Source: Gordionus sp. m RMFG-2023
Lineage: Eukaryota > Nematomorpha > Gordioida > Chordodea > Parachordodidae
DNA length: 64,000 nucleotides
Direction: 5' to 3'
NCBI RefSeq assembly: GCF_954871325.1
Contig: NC_088775.1
Location: 53,235,561-53,299,560 of the forward strand
This document shows positions 46,440-56,739 of the stretch, piece by piece; within the stretch, counting starts at the first letter, position 1; every line of letters starts with the position of its first letter. A program made the position numbers and the translations under genes. The notes below the pieces were generated by a model. That model was not told where the DNA came from, did no database searches, and saw only the letters and a program-made list of their open reading frames with translations.

Positions 46440-46800
46440 AGAAATTTTATTATATTGTTAACTTTAATGATGTTAAAATAAAGATGAGCTCTTGAAATGA
46501 AACAATATATTTTACAAAGCATTACTAAAATATTATTTTAAAACATAGATTATAATTAAATATTTAGGTGTGATACCATTATTGTCTCTATATTATATTT
46601 TATATCCTTAACTTTAATGATGTTCCTTGATTTTACAGCTCTCATTATTCGACTTAATGATCTTAAAAAAATAAAGATGAGTTCTTAAAATGAAACGATA
46701 TATATATCTTGCAAAGCATTATTAAAATATTATTCTAAAACATAGATTATAATTTAACAGTTAGGTTTTATACCATTATTGTCTCTATATTATATTATCA
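46440..46800 (+). repeat. Two-copy imperfect tandem duplication of about 180 bp
   Basis: AATAAAGATGAG, TTGAAATGAAACAATATATT, AAACATAGATTATAATT and TACCATTATTGTCTCTATAT appear at 46480-46595 and again at 46670-46795. Diverged by roughly ten percent. No coding potential. Confidence 0.75.
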
Positions 46801-46883
46801 TTTAAATTCATGTCATGAAAATTTTTGCATTTATCGCTTCAAAAACATTGGGGGCCATTATCATCAAAATCTCACAACCCATC

Positions 46884-46936
46884 CGTGTGAAAGTGATTGC
46901 GTGAGATTTCGAAATCTCACAGATCACTTTCACACG
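46884..46936. repeat. 53-bp near-perfect palindrome
   Basis: CGTGTGAAAGTGA and GTGAGATTT on the left face AAATCTCAC and TCACTTTCACACG on the right around a central CG, with one small mismatched patch. GC-richer than its surroundings. It sits right beside the CCGGGCC-rich hAT edge and may be a tiny foldback element. Confidence 0.85.
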
Positions 46937-46939
46937 TTA

Positions 46940-48566
46940 CACCGGGCCTAAAAAATTTTTTTTTAAATATATCCGGGCCGGGCCTAGATTGTTAAACCCG
47001 GGCCGGGCCTTAATATTTTTTATAAAAATTTTTACATTATGAGTTAATGGTTATAAGATTATATTATATTATAGTTATGATTAATATAATATTGGGTGAT
47101 GGTTAACACTACCTAACAACCCACAGATCGATCTAATTATTAATTTCCAGCAAATTTATTCAAGTATATATTTTTTTATAATTCATATCTAAATTTTTAG
47201 AATATATTTTACCAAAACAATCAAATAGAGGAATATCACTTCTTAAAGTTTGTAATGCCTTTCAAAGCGAAAAGGAGAAATAAAATTGATTTTACTTAAT
47301 AGAAAGCATTTTTTAATTGAAAAATTTGTTTTACACAAGTATCATTTTATTTCTCTTTTTCTCTGTCCCAAATTCAAGCAATTACGTATGTAGTCAGGGA
47401 CAGATCGCAAAATGACGGAAAACTATATAAAAGATTATATTAAATTACAAGAGGCTCAGGAAGTAAATGAAATACCATCGACCAGTCAAATTACGACTGT
47501 TGTTAAACAAACTGACTCGTTTTATGACAAATGGGGCGATGGTAATTCTGGTAATATGTCAATACCCGATGATGAATATTATAATTACATAAATAATAGA
47601 TAAACATTTAAGGTGGATAATTTGTTAGAGTGGTGGGCGGCTCATCAAAACGAATTTCCAATTTTAGCAAAATTGGCAATTCCTGCTTTAAGTGCAAGCT
47701 GTGAGCGGAATTTTTCCATTACTGGGAGAATTCTTGACGAAAGAATAAGTTATCTTCAACCTGAAAAGGTATATATGCTTCTCTTTCTTCATGATAATTT
47801 GTGAATTTTTAATATCTTTCTTGAGTATAGGGTTTCGTCAATCATGCTGGTTTTTTACTTTGCAAACTGTCTAATATTTATTGCATTTATTATATTTACC
47901 TTGAGTCTTGAAAGTTTTTAATCCAACATTTTTCATTATTTTTTTTACAATATTATATAATACAATTATCTTCTTTTGTTAAAAATTTATATTATAAAAT
48001 AAATCATATTATTGTGCAATTAGATTATATTTTTAAAATACTATTTATTATACATGCATTTTTTTAAATAGCGATTTATTTTTATTTTATAAATTAAATA
48101 GTAAATTAAATACAATATATTATATTCTCAAAATATTTTCCATTTTTATAAATTAAATATTAGTTTTATTTTTTTTAAATGTAATATAAAATATAGTATA
48201 TGACAAATATTATTACCATTTTTATGAATATTGTTTTATTTTTATAAATGCAATATAAAATATAATATATGCTCAAAATATCCATTTTTATAAATTCAAT
48301 ATAATATTCTCAAAATATTAGCTTTTTAAATGTATTTTTTTAATAATAAGCGATAATACTCGCTGAAAAATATGGTAAAATACCTCATAGGTGAATTTTT
48401 ATATATACCAGGTCGAATATAATTTTAAAAAATTCCGAGCCGGGCCTTAAATTTTTAAATCCGGGCCGGGCCGGGCCGTAAAAATTTTTTTAAAAAATAT
48501 CCGGGTCGGGCCTAAAAAATTTAAAACCGGGCCGGGCCGTGCAAATGGTACCTCTGCAGGTCTCTG
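46940..48566 (+). mobile_element. hAT element remnant with CCGGGCC subterminal repeats
   Basis: Both borders carry repeated GGGCCGGGCC-type motifs (46945-47010 and 48430-48540). The right end TTTGCACGGCCCGGCCCGG, read on the minus strand with CAGAGGTACCA before it, resembles a hAT terminal repeat. A hAT dimerisation domain is encoded inside. The left terminus was not found with certainty; TAGAGGTCTGGATTGG at 45949 is a possible candidate. Confidence 0.6.
47412..47804 (+). pseudogene. hAT transposase C-terminal dimerisation domain
   Basis: The frame at 47613-47804 reads LLEWWAAHQNEFPILAKLA, then PALSASCERNFSITGRIL and VYMLLFLHDNL. This is the hAT C-terminal dimerisation domain (W, then IPA-S--ER-FS--G, then LLFLH-N). 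The frame at 47412-47603 (acidic, with TSQITTVVKQTDSFYDKWGD) is the linker immediately upstream and ends nine bases before, so they may be one exon with a frame change or two exons. The catalytic core upstream is missing. Confidence 0.8.
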
Positions 48567-48567
48567 A

Positions 48568-48793
48568 CATATATAATGGATCAGGGAATAAATCCCCTTT
48601 CTTGACATTTAGATAATATTATTTCGAATATTTTTTCGTAAGATTTATTTTTTAAGGGGGGGGGGGGGGTGAGGGGGGAACTGATATATAATTGCAGAAA
48701 ATTTTTTGGGGACATAAAATTTCCACCCATATTAATATAATATGCCATGAGCACTCACTTATATATTTATTTATCAAAATGAATTATTGCTAG
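48568..48793 (-). pseudogene. Part of the inverted third-MULE copy (N-terminal exon and repeat)
   Basis: Inverted match of about 21310-21530, including the long C/G homopolymer (here G, 48656-48672), TGGGGACATAAAATTTCCAC and GCCATGAGCACTCACTTAT. Interrupted on the right by the hAT-bounded segment that begins at 48794, and bounded on the left by the hAT remnant. Confidence 0.8.
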
Positions 48794-48829
48794 TAGTGTA
48801 CACGACTAACTAATAGTTTTAGTCAAAAT

Positions 48830-49055
48830 ATTCGACTAAAAACTTTAGCAACTAAATTAGTCTATTAGTCGACTAATTTGGTCGACTAATTTAGTCGACT
48901 AAAACGACTAACATAGTCGACTAAAACGACTAATATAGTCGACTAAAACGACTAATTTAGTCGATTAAAAGAACTAATTAAGTCGACTAAAAGAACTAAT
49001 TAAGTCGACTAAAAGAACTAATAAAGTCGGCTAAATTAAGTCATTAAACATAACA
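48830..49055 (+). repeat. Subterminal TAGTCGACTAA repeats
   Basis: About ten copies of TAGTCGACTAA and variants (AAGTCGACTAAAAGAACTAA). The motif is a palindrome around GTCGAC. Repeated subterminal palindromes are a normal feature of hAT ends and could bind transposase. Confidence 0.8.
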
Positions 49056-50800
49056 TAATCGTTATTTTTGAACATTTTTTAAATTTTTTAGGTAAAAATA
49101 TATGTTGTAAAGATGTAAAAATAAAATTTCAGAGAAAAATATTAATTGTCATAATCGTTATTTTTGAAAAGTAAATAGGTAAAAATATATTTATTGTAAA
49201 AGTGTTAAAATAAAATTTCAGGAAGATGTACCATAGAAGAGTGACAATTGTCATAATCATTATTTTTGAACTTTTTTGAATTTTTTTAAAGTAAATAGGT
49301 AAAAATATATATTGTAAAGATGTTAAAATAAAATTTCAGTGAAGATTTACCATAGAAAAGTGACAATTGTCATAATCATTATTTGTGAACTTTTTTGAAT
49401 TTTTTCAAAGCAAATAGGTAAAAATATATATTATAAAGATGTTAAAATAAAATTTCAGTGAAGATGTACCATAGAATAGTGACAATTGTCATAATCGTTA
49501 TTTTTGAACTTTTTTGAATTTTTTCAAAGCAAATAGGTAAAAATATATATTGTAAAGATGTTGAAATAAAATTTCAGTGAAGATGTACCATAGAAAAGTG
49601 ACAATTGTCATATTCGTTATTTGTGAACTTTTTTGAATTTTTTTAAAACAAATAGGTAAAAATATATATTGTAAAGATGTTAAAATAAAATTTCAGTGAA
49701 GATGTACCAGAGAAAAGTGACAATTGTTATAATCAATATTTTTGAACTTTTTGGAATTTTTTCAAAGCAAATAGGTAAAAATATATATTGTAAAGATGTT
49801 AAAATAAAATTTCAGTGAAGATGTACCATAGAAGAGTGACAATTGTCATAATCATTATTTTTGAACTTTTTTGAATTTTTTTAAAGTAAATAGGTAAAAA
49901 TATATATTGTAAAGATGTTAAAATAAAATTTCAGTGAAGATGTACCATAGAAAAGTGACAATTGTCATAATCGTTATTTGTGAACTTTTTGGAATTTTTT
50001 TAAAACAAATAGGTAAAAATATGTATTGTAAAGATGTTAAAATAAAATTTCAGTGAAGATTTACCATAGAAAAGTGACAATTGTCATAATCATTATTTGT
50101 GAACTTTTTTGAGTTTTTTCAAAGCAAATAGGTAAAAATATATATTGTAAAGATGTTAAAATAAAATTTCAGTGAAGATGTACCATAGAAAAGTGACAAT
50201 TGTCATAATCGTTATTTGTGAACTTTTTTGAATTTTTTTAAAACAAATAGGTAAAAATATATAAAAGATGTTAAAATAAAATTTCAGTGAAGATGTACCA
50301 TAGAAAAGTGACAATTGTCATAATCATTATTTTTGAACTTTTTTTAATTTTTTTAAAGTAATTAGGTAAAAATATATATTGTATAGATGTTAAATAAAAT
50401 TTTAGTGAAGATGTACCATAGAAAAGTGACAACTGTATATCGTTATGAGTGAACATTTTTAAATTTTTTCAAAGCAAATAGATAAAAATATATATTTGTA
50501 AAGATGTTAAAATAAAATTTCAGTGAAGATGTACCATAGAAAAGTGACAATTGTCATAATCGTTATTTTTGAATTCTTTCTAAGCAAATAGGTAAATATA
50601 TATTGTAAACATGTTAAATTAAAATTTTAGTGAAGATTCCACAGAAAAGTGACAATAGCCATAATCGTTATTTTTGAACTTTTTTGAATTTTTTCACAGC
50701 AAATAGGTATAAATATTTATTGTAAACATGTTAAGTTAAAATTTCAGTTTAGATGTACCATAGAAAAGTAACAATTGTCTATTTTTCAACTTTTTAGCTG
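49056..50800 (-). repeat. Satellite A array, about fifteen units
   Basis: Units of about 119 bp with GTGACAATTGTCATAATCGT, GAACTTTTTTGAATTTTTT, AAATAGGTAAAAATATATAT and GTTAAAATAAAATTTCAGTG. Orientation is opposite to 23255-23620, whose variant (ATCTTTACAATATATA) it shares more closely than that of the palindrome arms. The frame at 50271-50456 is repeat sequence, not a gene. Confidence 0.9.
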
Positions 50801-51196
50801 AAACGAGCAGACTTTTAGTTACGCCCCTTTATCTTATTGGGCGAGCTAGCTAAATAATATCAAAAATTACGAGCGGACCGGTTAAAAATTTTTTACTTTT
50901 AATTTTTATTTAAAATTTATCAGGTAACATTAAAAAATATATGCTTCATAAAATTTTAACATTTGTCCAAAGTACAAATAATTGTTGTGGATGTTATAAG
51001 TGTGAAAAGCTTATGAGATTAAAAAACTTCTTAGATTTTATTTGCATGGATGAATATCAATCGACGTGAATAAAAATATGATTTCACCTGTGGCCCAAAA
51101 GAAAAGAAAATTTAATTATTAAATTTTAAATGCACTGTTTGAAATAGGTAGCATCCACGTCAAGATTAAATCACAACATAAGATTAGATTAGGTTA

Positions 51197-51265
51197 TGAG
51201 ATGAGAGCACACTTTTTAATTACATAACCATTTAAATTTTAAAGTAAGTTTATTTATTTTTTATG
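51197..51265 (-). repeat. Inverted match to 23140-23205
   Basis: GAGAGCACACTTTTTAATTA and CATAACCATTTAAATTT match 23140-23205 inverted. Both copies sit just outside satellite A arrays. Confidence 0.6.
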
Positions 51266-51284
51266 GCCTAGCACCATTATTTTT

Positions 51285-51530
51285 TTGTACATTTCTTTAA
51301 TTTATTATTTTAGAAAATAAATGATAAATCCCTCTTACGTTTCTCTTTCCCAATGTTATTTAAAATTTGTAACAATAATTTAACAAGATTTTTTGGTTCT
51401 TTAAATTATTTCATTAAAATGTATTATTTATATTATATTTATTATTTTAAATTTCAATGATTATAGCGCCGTAAGTTTTTGTATAAAATTTTTATTTTTA
51501 AAAAAATTTAAAAAAAATCTTTTTTAAAAT
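51285..51530 (-). repeat. Diverged third copy of the MULE terminal repeat
   Basis: Resembles 58880-59080 in the same orientation and 21050-21260 inverted: AAAATAAATGATAAATCCCT, CCAATGTTATTTAAAATTTG and GATTATAGCGCC. It is an isolated, older end of a MULE or MITE of the same family. Confidence 0.7.
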
Positions 51531-51554
51531 AATTTACATTTATAATGAGTAGTT

Positions 51555-51728
51555 TGCCATTACTATGATGGATTCTCAAGAGATAGTAGAAGATGAAGTA
51601 ATTTATATTAATTTTATATTTAAAACTAATAAACCCAATGTTTTATAAAAAAAAAGACCTTATTTAGAGATTTGGAGTTAGAAAATACTAATACTATTAT
51701 GGATTCTCAACAGAAGAATGAAGATGAT
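51555..51728 (+). other. Two similar exon-like blocks, element of unknown type
   Basis: ATGATGGATTCTCAAGAGAT followed by AGTAGAAGATGAA before GTAATT (ends 51597), and a related block with ATTATGGATTCTCAACAGAA ending GATGAT before GTAAGT (51668-51728, preceded by TTTAG). Both encode MDSQxxxEDx-like acidic peptides. This may be another duplicated exon at the start of a MULE-like gene, since a MULE repeat lies just upstream, but no further domain follows. Confidence 0.4.
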
Positions 51729-52499
51729 GTAAGTTTTAATATTTTTTTATATATTTAATTTAAATTATTATATCTAAAGTGTTTTCGGCCTGGGTTCAAG
51801 CCGGTTCAGAAGTTATTTAATATGATACCAATTTAGAGAAATGATAAAAATATTTTATTCAAAAATACTTCAGCCGACTCATGACTAATTAACCGGTTTG
51901 AATATGAGTCGTTTTGCCGGCCTCGGTCAACTATTTAGCAACAAAAGACATTGTGTTGTTAAAAAGACAGTTCGTCTCTAGACGTTATTCAAATTAGTTG
52001 ATTAACTCAAGTCGACTTTTTTATAGTCAAAACAATTGGTCCCTTTATTTTAAACTCTTATCTATATAGGAGAGACTGGGGTTATTCGAACCAATTTTTA
52101 CAAAATGGGCAGCTCCTATGATTAGATACCTAAATCTATATTCTATAAAGGTGCCTTATAAAAAATCTTAAGATTATAATTATTTTTTTAAATTTTATTT
52201 TTGTAAAAGTGATAATTTTGTTCAACAAGTCCCGATAGCAGGGTGAGGCAAACCACTTCAAGAGGCTTCCTAAACCATTGGTTTTTTAGGCCATAAAATA
52301 TTGAAATGCATTTTTATTTATTAATAATGATATGTATTGAATAATTTTATTGTTCAAAATATGATATTACTTATAAATTGAAGCTAATAATATACAAAAA
52401 TCGAAACTTAATTTTTGCTAATTTAATAAACATTTTGGACATAAAAAAAATATGAATTAGAGATTAAGATTTCTAAGTATTCCCAAACCAATCATACCT

Positions 52500-52760
52500 G
52501 TGATGAAGTACTTAAGTGCTTGAAGTCCTTTAAAAAAGGGAAGACAGGTGAATTGGATGGTTTTAGACCCGGTTTTTTTGCTGATTTAATTCAGTGCTAT
52601 GATAATGGTTTTATTGACCCTTTGATGAAATGATTAACTAAACTTTGCAATAATATACTCTTATGAGAAGTTCCTCTTTGTATTCGTCCAATTCTTTTTG
52701 GCGCTCGTCTTGTTTCTTTAACCAAGCCGGATCACGGCGGCAAAAGACTTGTCTCGGATG
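52500..52760 (+). pseudogene. LINE reverse transcriptase fragment
   Basis: The plus-strand translation includes VLKCLKSFKKGKTGELDGFR, then FFADLIQ, then VPLCIRPILFGARLVSLTKP. This is the start of the RT domain in a group of invertebrate non-LTR elements (the SxxG-DG, LxxG-VP and FGA-L--L-KPDGG motifs). Two in-frame TGA codons and loss of similarity after the GG motif show that it is a decayed fragment. No poly(A) tail or end was found. Confidence 0.7.
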
Positions 52761-53090
52761 TCTCGCGTGTTACCTCCTTTCCGGCTAACGGAAATACCGC
52801 ACCCCTGGAACTCCAAGAACTCGATAAGTTTAATAAATATAGATTCCTCCCTAATTTTTTAATATTTATTCCCCTAATTTTTAGCGTTCTGGGAAACCCC
52901 GGTCCCCATTCCCTAAAGTTCTTATCAATTGGGTAGAAGAATTGCATTAAGGACAGGGGTCAAAAACGAGTCCTTTTCTCTTAAACAAAAAGTCCAATTC
53001 GAAATCCTTAAAATGTTTCTTCGAAACCTTCCTTTTCCTTCCTAGTTCAGCACCTATAATTTGCAAAATATTTTTTTTAGCGCCTTAAAT

Positions 53091-53718
53091 CAGGGTTGTG
53101 CATTTGACGGGTCAAATAAGTTTCGGTCAATTGACCGATATTTGACCGGTAAAATATGGTCAAATTCATTATAAATTTTTTAAATTCATTGTCATTAAAT
53201 AACTAACATTTAGCTATCCGTAGCAGATTTTTGTTCTGATTCATATTATTATTTTCTTTAATATTTTTTAATCAATTTTCCTGATGTCTTAGATCTTCAA
53301 TCGATTTCTATTTTTATAAGAATATTAACCCAAATCGACCTATTTCCTTTAAAATAAGAAGTAGAACTAGGAATTATTAATTTCTTAATGTGGTGGGCAA
53401 AGTTTAATCTATTAACTTGAGGTCTGAATTGGTTGTTTTTGGAAATTACTACTTTCCTAATTCGCTGTATTAAACATGCTGTTTTTGCTATTGAAATTAA
53501 TTATATCACTTAAAATATTTTGGTCATCACTATCTTGTAAAATAGCTAATTCTAGAATTATATCACATACTTCATTAAATTCACTACTAGTGAGATTCCC
53601 CTCTTGATATTGTTGACCCAAAAAATAAGCCAAAATTGTGATCAATTTGACCCTATTTGACCAGGTCAAATACTCCTTTGGTCAAGTGATTGATCAGTTG
53701 ACCGACTTGCCAACCCTG
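53091..53718 (+). mobile_element. Non-autonomous hAT-like element (628 bp)
   Basis: Ends are CAGGGTTGTGCATTTGACGG and, on the other strand, CAGGGTTGGCAAGTCGGTCA. Repeated TTGACC and GGTCAAAT motifs occur at both sides. The flanks CCTTAAAT and GTTTAAAT match at six of eight positions, as for an old 8-bp duplication. The minus-strand frame at 53457-53669 (LITILAYFLGQQYQEGNL) has no resemblance I can name and may be a residual piece of its parent. Confidence 0.75.
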
Positions 53719-53928
53719 GTTTAAATATTGATATAGATATCATAAATTATTTCTCGCGAAATATAGATATAGTAAATAATATTCTTTTTTTTCTTTCGTT
53801 AATCATTATTTTTTTTGATTTTATAACATAAATATTGTAACTTTCCTTATTTTATTATTATTATAAATATAACCATTAATATTTTTGAAAGTAAATGGTA
53901 AATTTTTTCTTAAATAAAAATAAAAATA

Positions 53929-54085
53929 CCCCCTCCCCCCCCCCCCCCGTTTTGGTAAAAAATATAATTTAAAAAAAAACCATGAATTTTATTAATCTTA
54001 AATTAAAATAAAAATACCCCCTCTCCCCCTCCCCCCCGTTTTGGTAAAAAATATCATTTAAAAAAAAAAACAATGAATTTTATGT
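53929..54085 (+). repeat. Two-copy repeat with C-rich tracts
   Basis: AAATAAAAATACCCCCTCCC, a long C run, CGTTTTGGTAAAAAATAT and an A run occur twice (about 53929-54000 and 54006-54080). The C tracts differ in length. Confidence 0.8.
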
Positions 54086-54474
54086 GCCAAAAAATAAAAT
54101 TATTCCCTTCATTCCCTTTAGGTGCCAGCTAGGCGTTAACAAATTATAAGAATAAAAATAGTTTAAGTTATTTATTTTTAAAATTATTATTAAAAATATA
54201 AACAATTAAATATATTTTTAAAATTATGATCCCAAATTAAATCATTGAGAATTTAATAAGTTATTTTATTAATATTGAATTTATATATTTTATTTTTATA
54301 GTGTCTTATAAAATAATTATAATTGAAGGTAATATTTCGATAACAGATATTGATGATGGTGAGGATAATTTTAATTATTGATAATATAGATATAGATTCA
54401 CCCACAAATGCACTCCACATAGAACTTGATAATATTCATGAAGGTGCTAATATACAGTTACTGCTTTATTAATG

Positions 54475-54735
54475 GCAGGTAAAATTAGTAAAAGAAAAAT
54501 AGGGAGACCTTTAAATGAAACTCCTAAATTACAAAAAGGTTCTAGGTTATTTCAGGTAATATCATAAGTTAGATGATAATATAGGACATTGGCCAGAAGC
54601 ATCCAAAACTCGAAAAAGGTGTAAACTATGTGTTAGCTTATATCCAAGGACTAAGTGTGAAAAATGTGAAATTTATTTATACTCTAACCAGAATAGAAAT
54701 TGTTTCAAAACATTTCATAATAAATACATATATAT
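54475..54735 (+). pseudogene. piggyBac transposase C-terminal zinc-binding tail
   Basis: Frames read SKRKIGRPLNETPKLQKGSR (to about 54556) and, from 54569, LDDNIGHWPEASKTRKRCKL followed by CVSLYPRTKCEKCEIYL and NRNCFKTFHNKY. The pattern (GHWP, RC-LC, T-C-KC, CF--FH) is the Cys-rich C-terminal domain of piggyBac transposases, which binds the element ends. A short break (GTAATATCATAAG) separates the two parts and may be a decayed intron. The catalytic domain is absent upstream. The frame at 54630-54833 is an out-of-frame shadow. Confidence 0.75.
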
Positions 54736-55079
54736 TTTTTTATACATGCAATTCGCTCAATGATGTCAAATTGTATCGTGATTTTTTTTTTACCTGTAAA
54801 CTATATTTTACATCCTTAGTGTATATTAATTAAGATTTTTTATAAAAAATTTTTGTTAGTTTTATTTTTAAAAGTCGAGTTTTAAAGGGTTAATTTAGAA
54901 ATTAAATTTTAAGATTAGAATTTATTATCAATATAAGATATAATAATTTAAATTTTCATTATAATAAATTTTAATATATTTAAAAATGTTTGAAAAATAT
55001 ATAATAATACTATTAAAAAAAAAGAACGGAGATGGTGTGACGCAGGGAAACAAAAATGAAAAAGGAACGTAAGCGTTGT

Positions 55080-55890
55080 CTATGATAGCTCTTTGGCTAG
55101 AAGGCTACCATTGAAACTGATATAATTAGCTTTGTGAATCGCTATGGATAATCGTTGACGAAGAAAAAAACCCTCTCGAGGTTCTTCTGAGAGTTTGCTG
55201 ATTTGTGATCCTAAGTTTTTGAAAAATGCTAAGGCGAGTTTGCCGAAGGTGCCAAGAGTGGTTGATATGATTGGGATGAAGCAATGATCGTTTATTATTT
55301 CTGTGTATTTAGAAATTTTAAGTTGTTCCTTCTGGTCAAGGATGTTGATGGCGTGGTTGGATGGGGCCAAGGGGTCAATACAGGAATAGTCCCATACCAA
55401 AAGTTGGCCTCTCCTCCATGGGATTTGAGAGATCCCATCAGGACGTTTACCGTCAGATCTAAAAAGACCCTGTGGTTCTAACGTGGAAGGAATTTGGCCG
55501 GATTTCAGAGCATGTTGGATGATTGTATTACATTGCTTGTGTCTGATGAATCGTCCATTGCAGGAGCGAAAATGTAAACTATGTCTACCCTTCGAGTCAA
55601 CTGGCGAGTTGCACCCTGAGCAGATGTGGGGGTGAGTGATGGAACAATTTAGACGAATGCCGATGGCATAGTAAATTCATTGTTGGATAGTTGAAGCTGA
55701 AGATTGGTAGATGGGATGGCCTCAAGAAACTCATGTCCCGTACCATTGAGCAAGGAAGAGAATAGGGTGCGGTCGATAGATTGCATGCTAGATAAGAGAG
55801 TTTCAACGCAGCGAGCAACCACTGGTGCATCCCAGTCTTTCTGTTTATGGGTTGTGGGGGGATGAGAATCAGCATTGATCCTTATGGAAT
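55080..55890 (-). pseudogene. LINE ORF C-terminal region
   Basis: The minus strand reads QKDWDAPVVARCVETLLSSM (about 55840), a zinc-binding HICSGCNSPVDSKGRHSLHF with CNGRFIRHKQCN, then GLFRSDGKRPDGISQIPWRR, GQLLVWDYSCIDPLAPSNHA, FIPIISTTLGTFGKLALAFF and FLRQRLSIAIHKANYISFNG, with the stop at 55080. This chain is characteristic of the C-terminus of a widespread animal LINE type, where the C-x2-C and H..H residues follow the RT and precede an RPDG segment. One frame change lies near 55680; the rest is open. Strand and degree of decay differ from the fragment at 52.5 kb, so it is a separate insertion. Confidence 0.8.
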
Positions 55891-56700
55891 TTTTAAGTTT
55901 TTTTTCAAAACTAAATTGATAGTAAGTATAAAGATACTGTAAGCACTGGATTACGTAGTAATTAACAAATATATATTAAATGGTAAATTTTTTTAAAAAA
56001 ATATTTTTTTAAAGGGAAAAGGCTAACATTTTGAACGTAATTTTAATTATTTTTATATCATTGAACTAAAAATTAAATTCTCTATCCAAAAATGCTTAGA
56101 TTTTTTGGATTGTGATTTTAATTCTGAGTTCATTGATATAAAAATACTTAAATTTCCTTGGATGATACTGTGTATTTTTTAAATGTTTTACGTTTTTGTT
56201 TTTACACCATTTAATAAATTCATTTGAAATAAATTGTGGACCATGGTTATACTCATTTTTCTAATCTATTTATTCAATTCTTACTTGAATCTTTTATTCT
56301 ATCGATCTCGATCCATTATAAGTATGCATCAATTCCTACCAGAGTCATTTTGGGTCGATTTTTCCCCAAAAAATTAACTCAATAAGTACATTAACAACAT
56401 TAACTATACACAATATTTTATAGAATCAAAAGGCCGATAGTTTTCACAATGCAGTAGAAAATAGTTATAAAATCATAAACAATGAAGGAATCAATATTCG
56501 TGGGTTTGACACAGATTCAGATGTAATATATTTCGATAGTATAAAATTTTAACAATTTTAAAAATATATAATATAATATAACCTTTTTTTTTATAATAAC
56601 AATAAATCACAAATGATAAAATATATTTTTTATGTATAAATAATATATAGATAGAGCCTTTGACTAGCCAAGATGCTATTATATGTGACTTATCACAGAT
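55891..56700. other. AT-rich stretch with weak upstream exons of the hAT gene
   Basis: Mostly unrecognised. Acceptor-bounded open blocks at about 56425-56523 (TTTATAG, then SKGRxFSQC-like frame) and 56655-56732 may be 5' exons of the hAT transposase that follows. Evidence is limited to AG/GT borders. Confidence 0.3.
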
Positions 56701-56739
56701 TTCAGATATATCTACATCTAGTAAGTTAAATATTTCGAA

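Noticed and set aside
52732-52947. 71-residue minus-strand frame
   Set aside because: Opposite the LINE fragment and without resemblance to any family; a chance frame.
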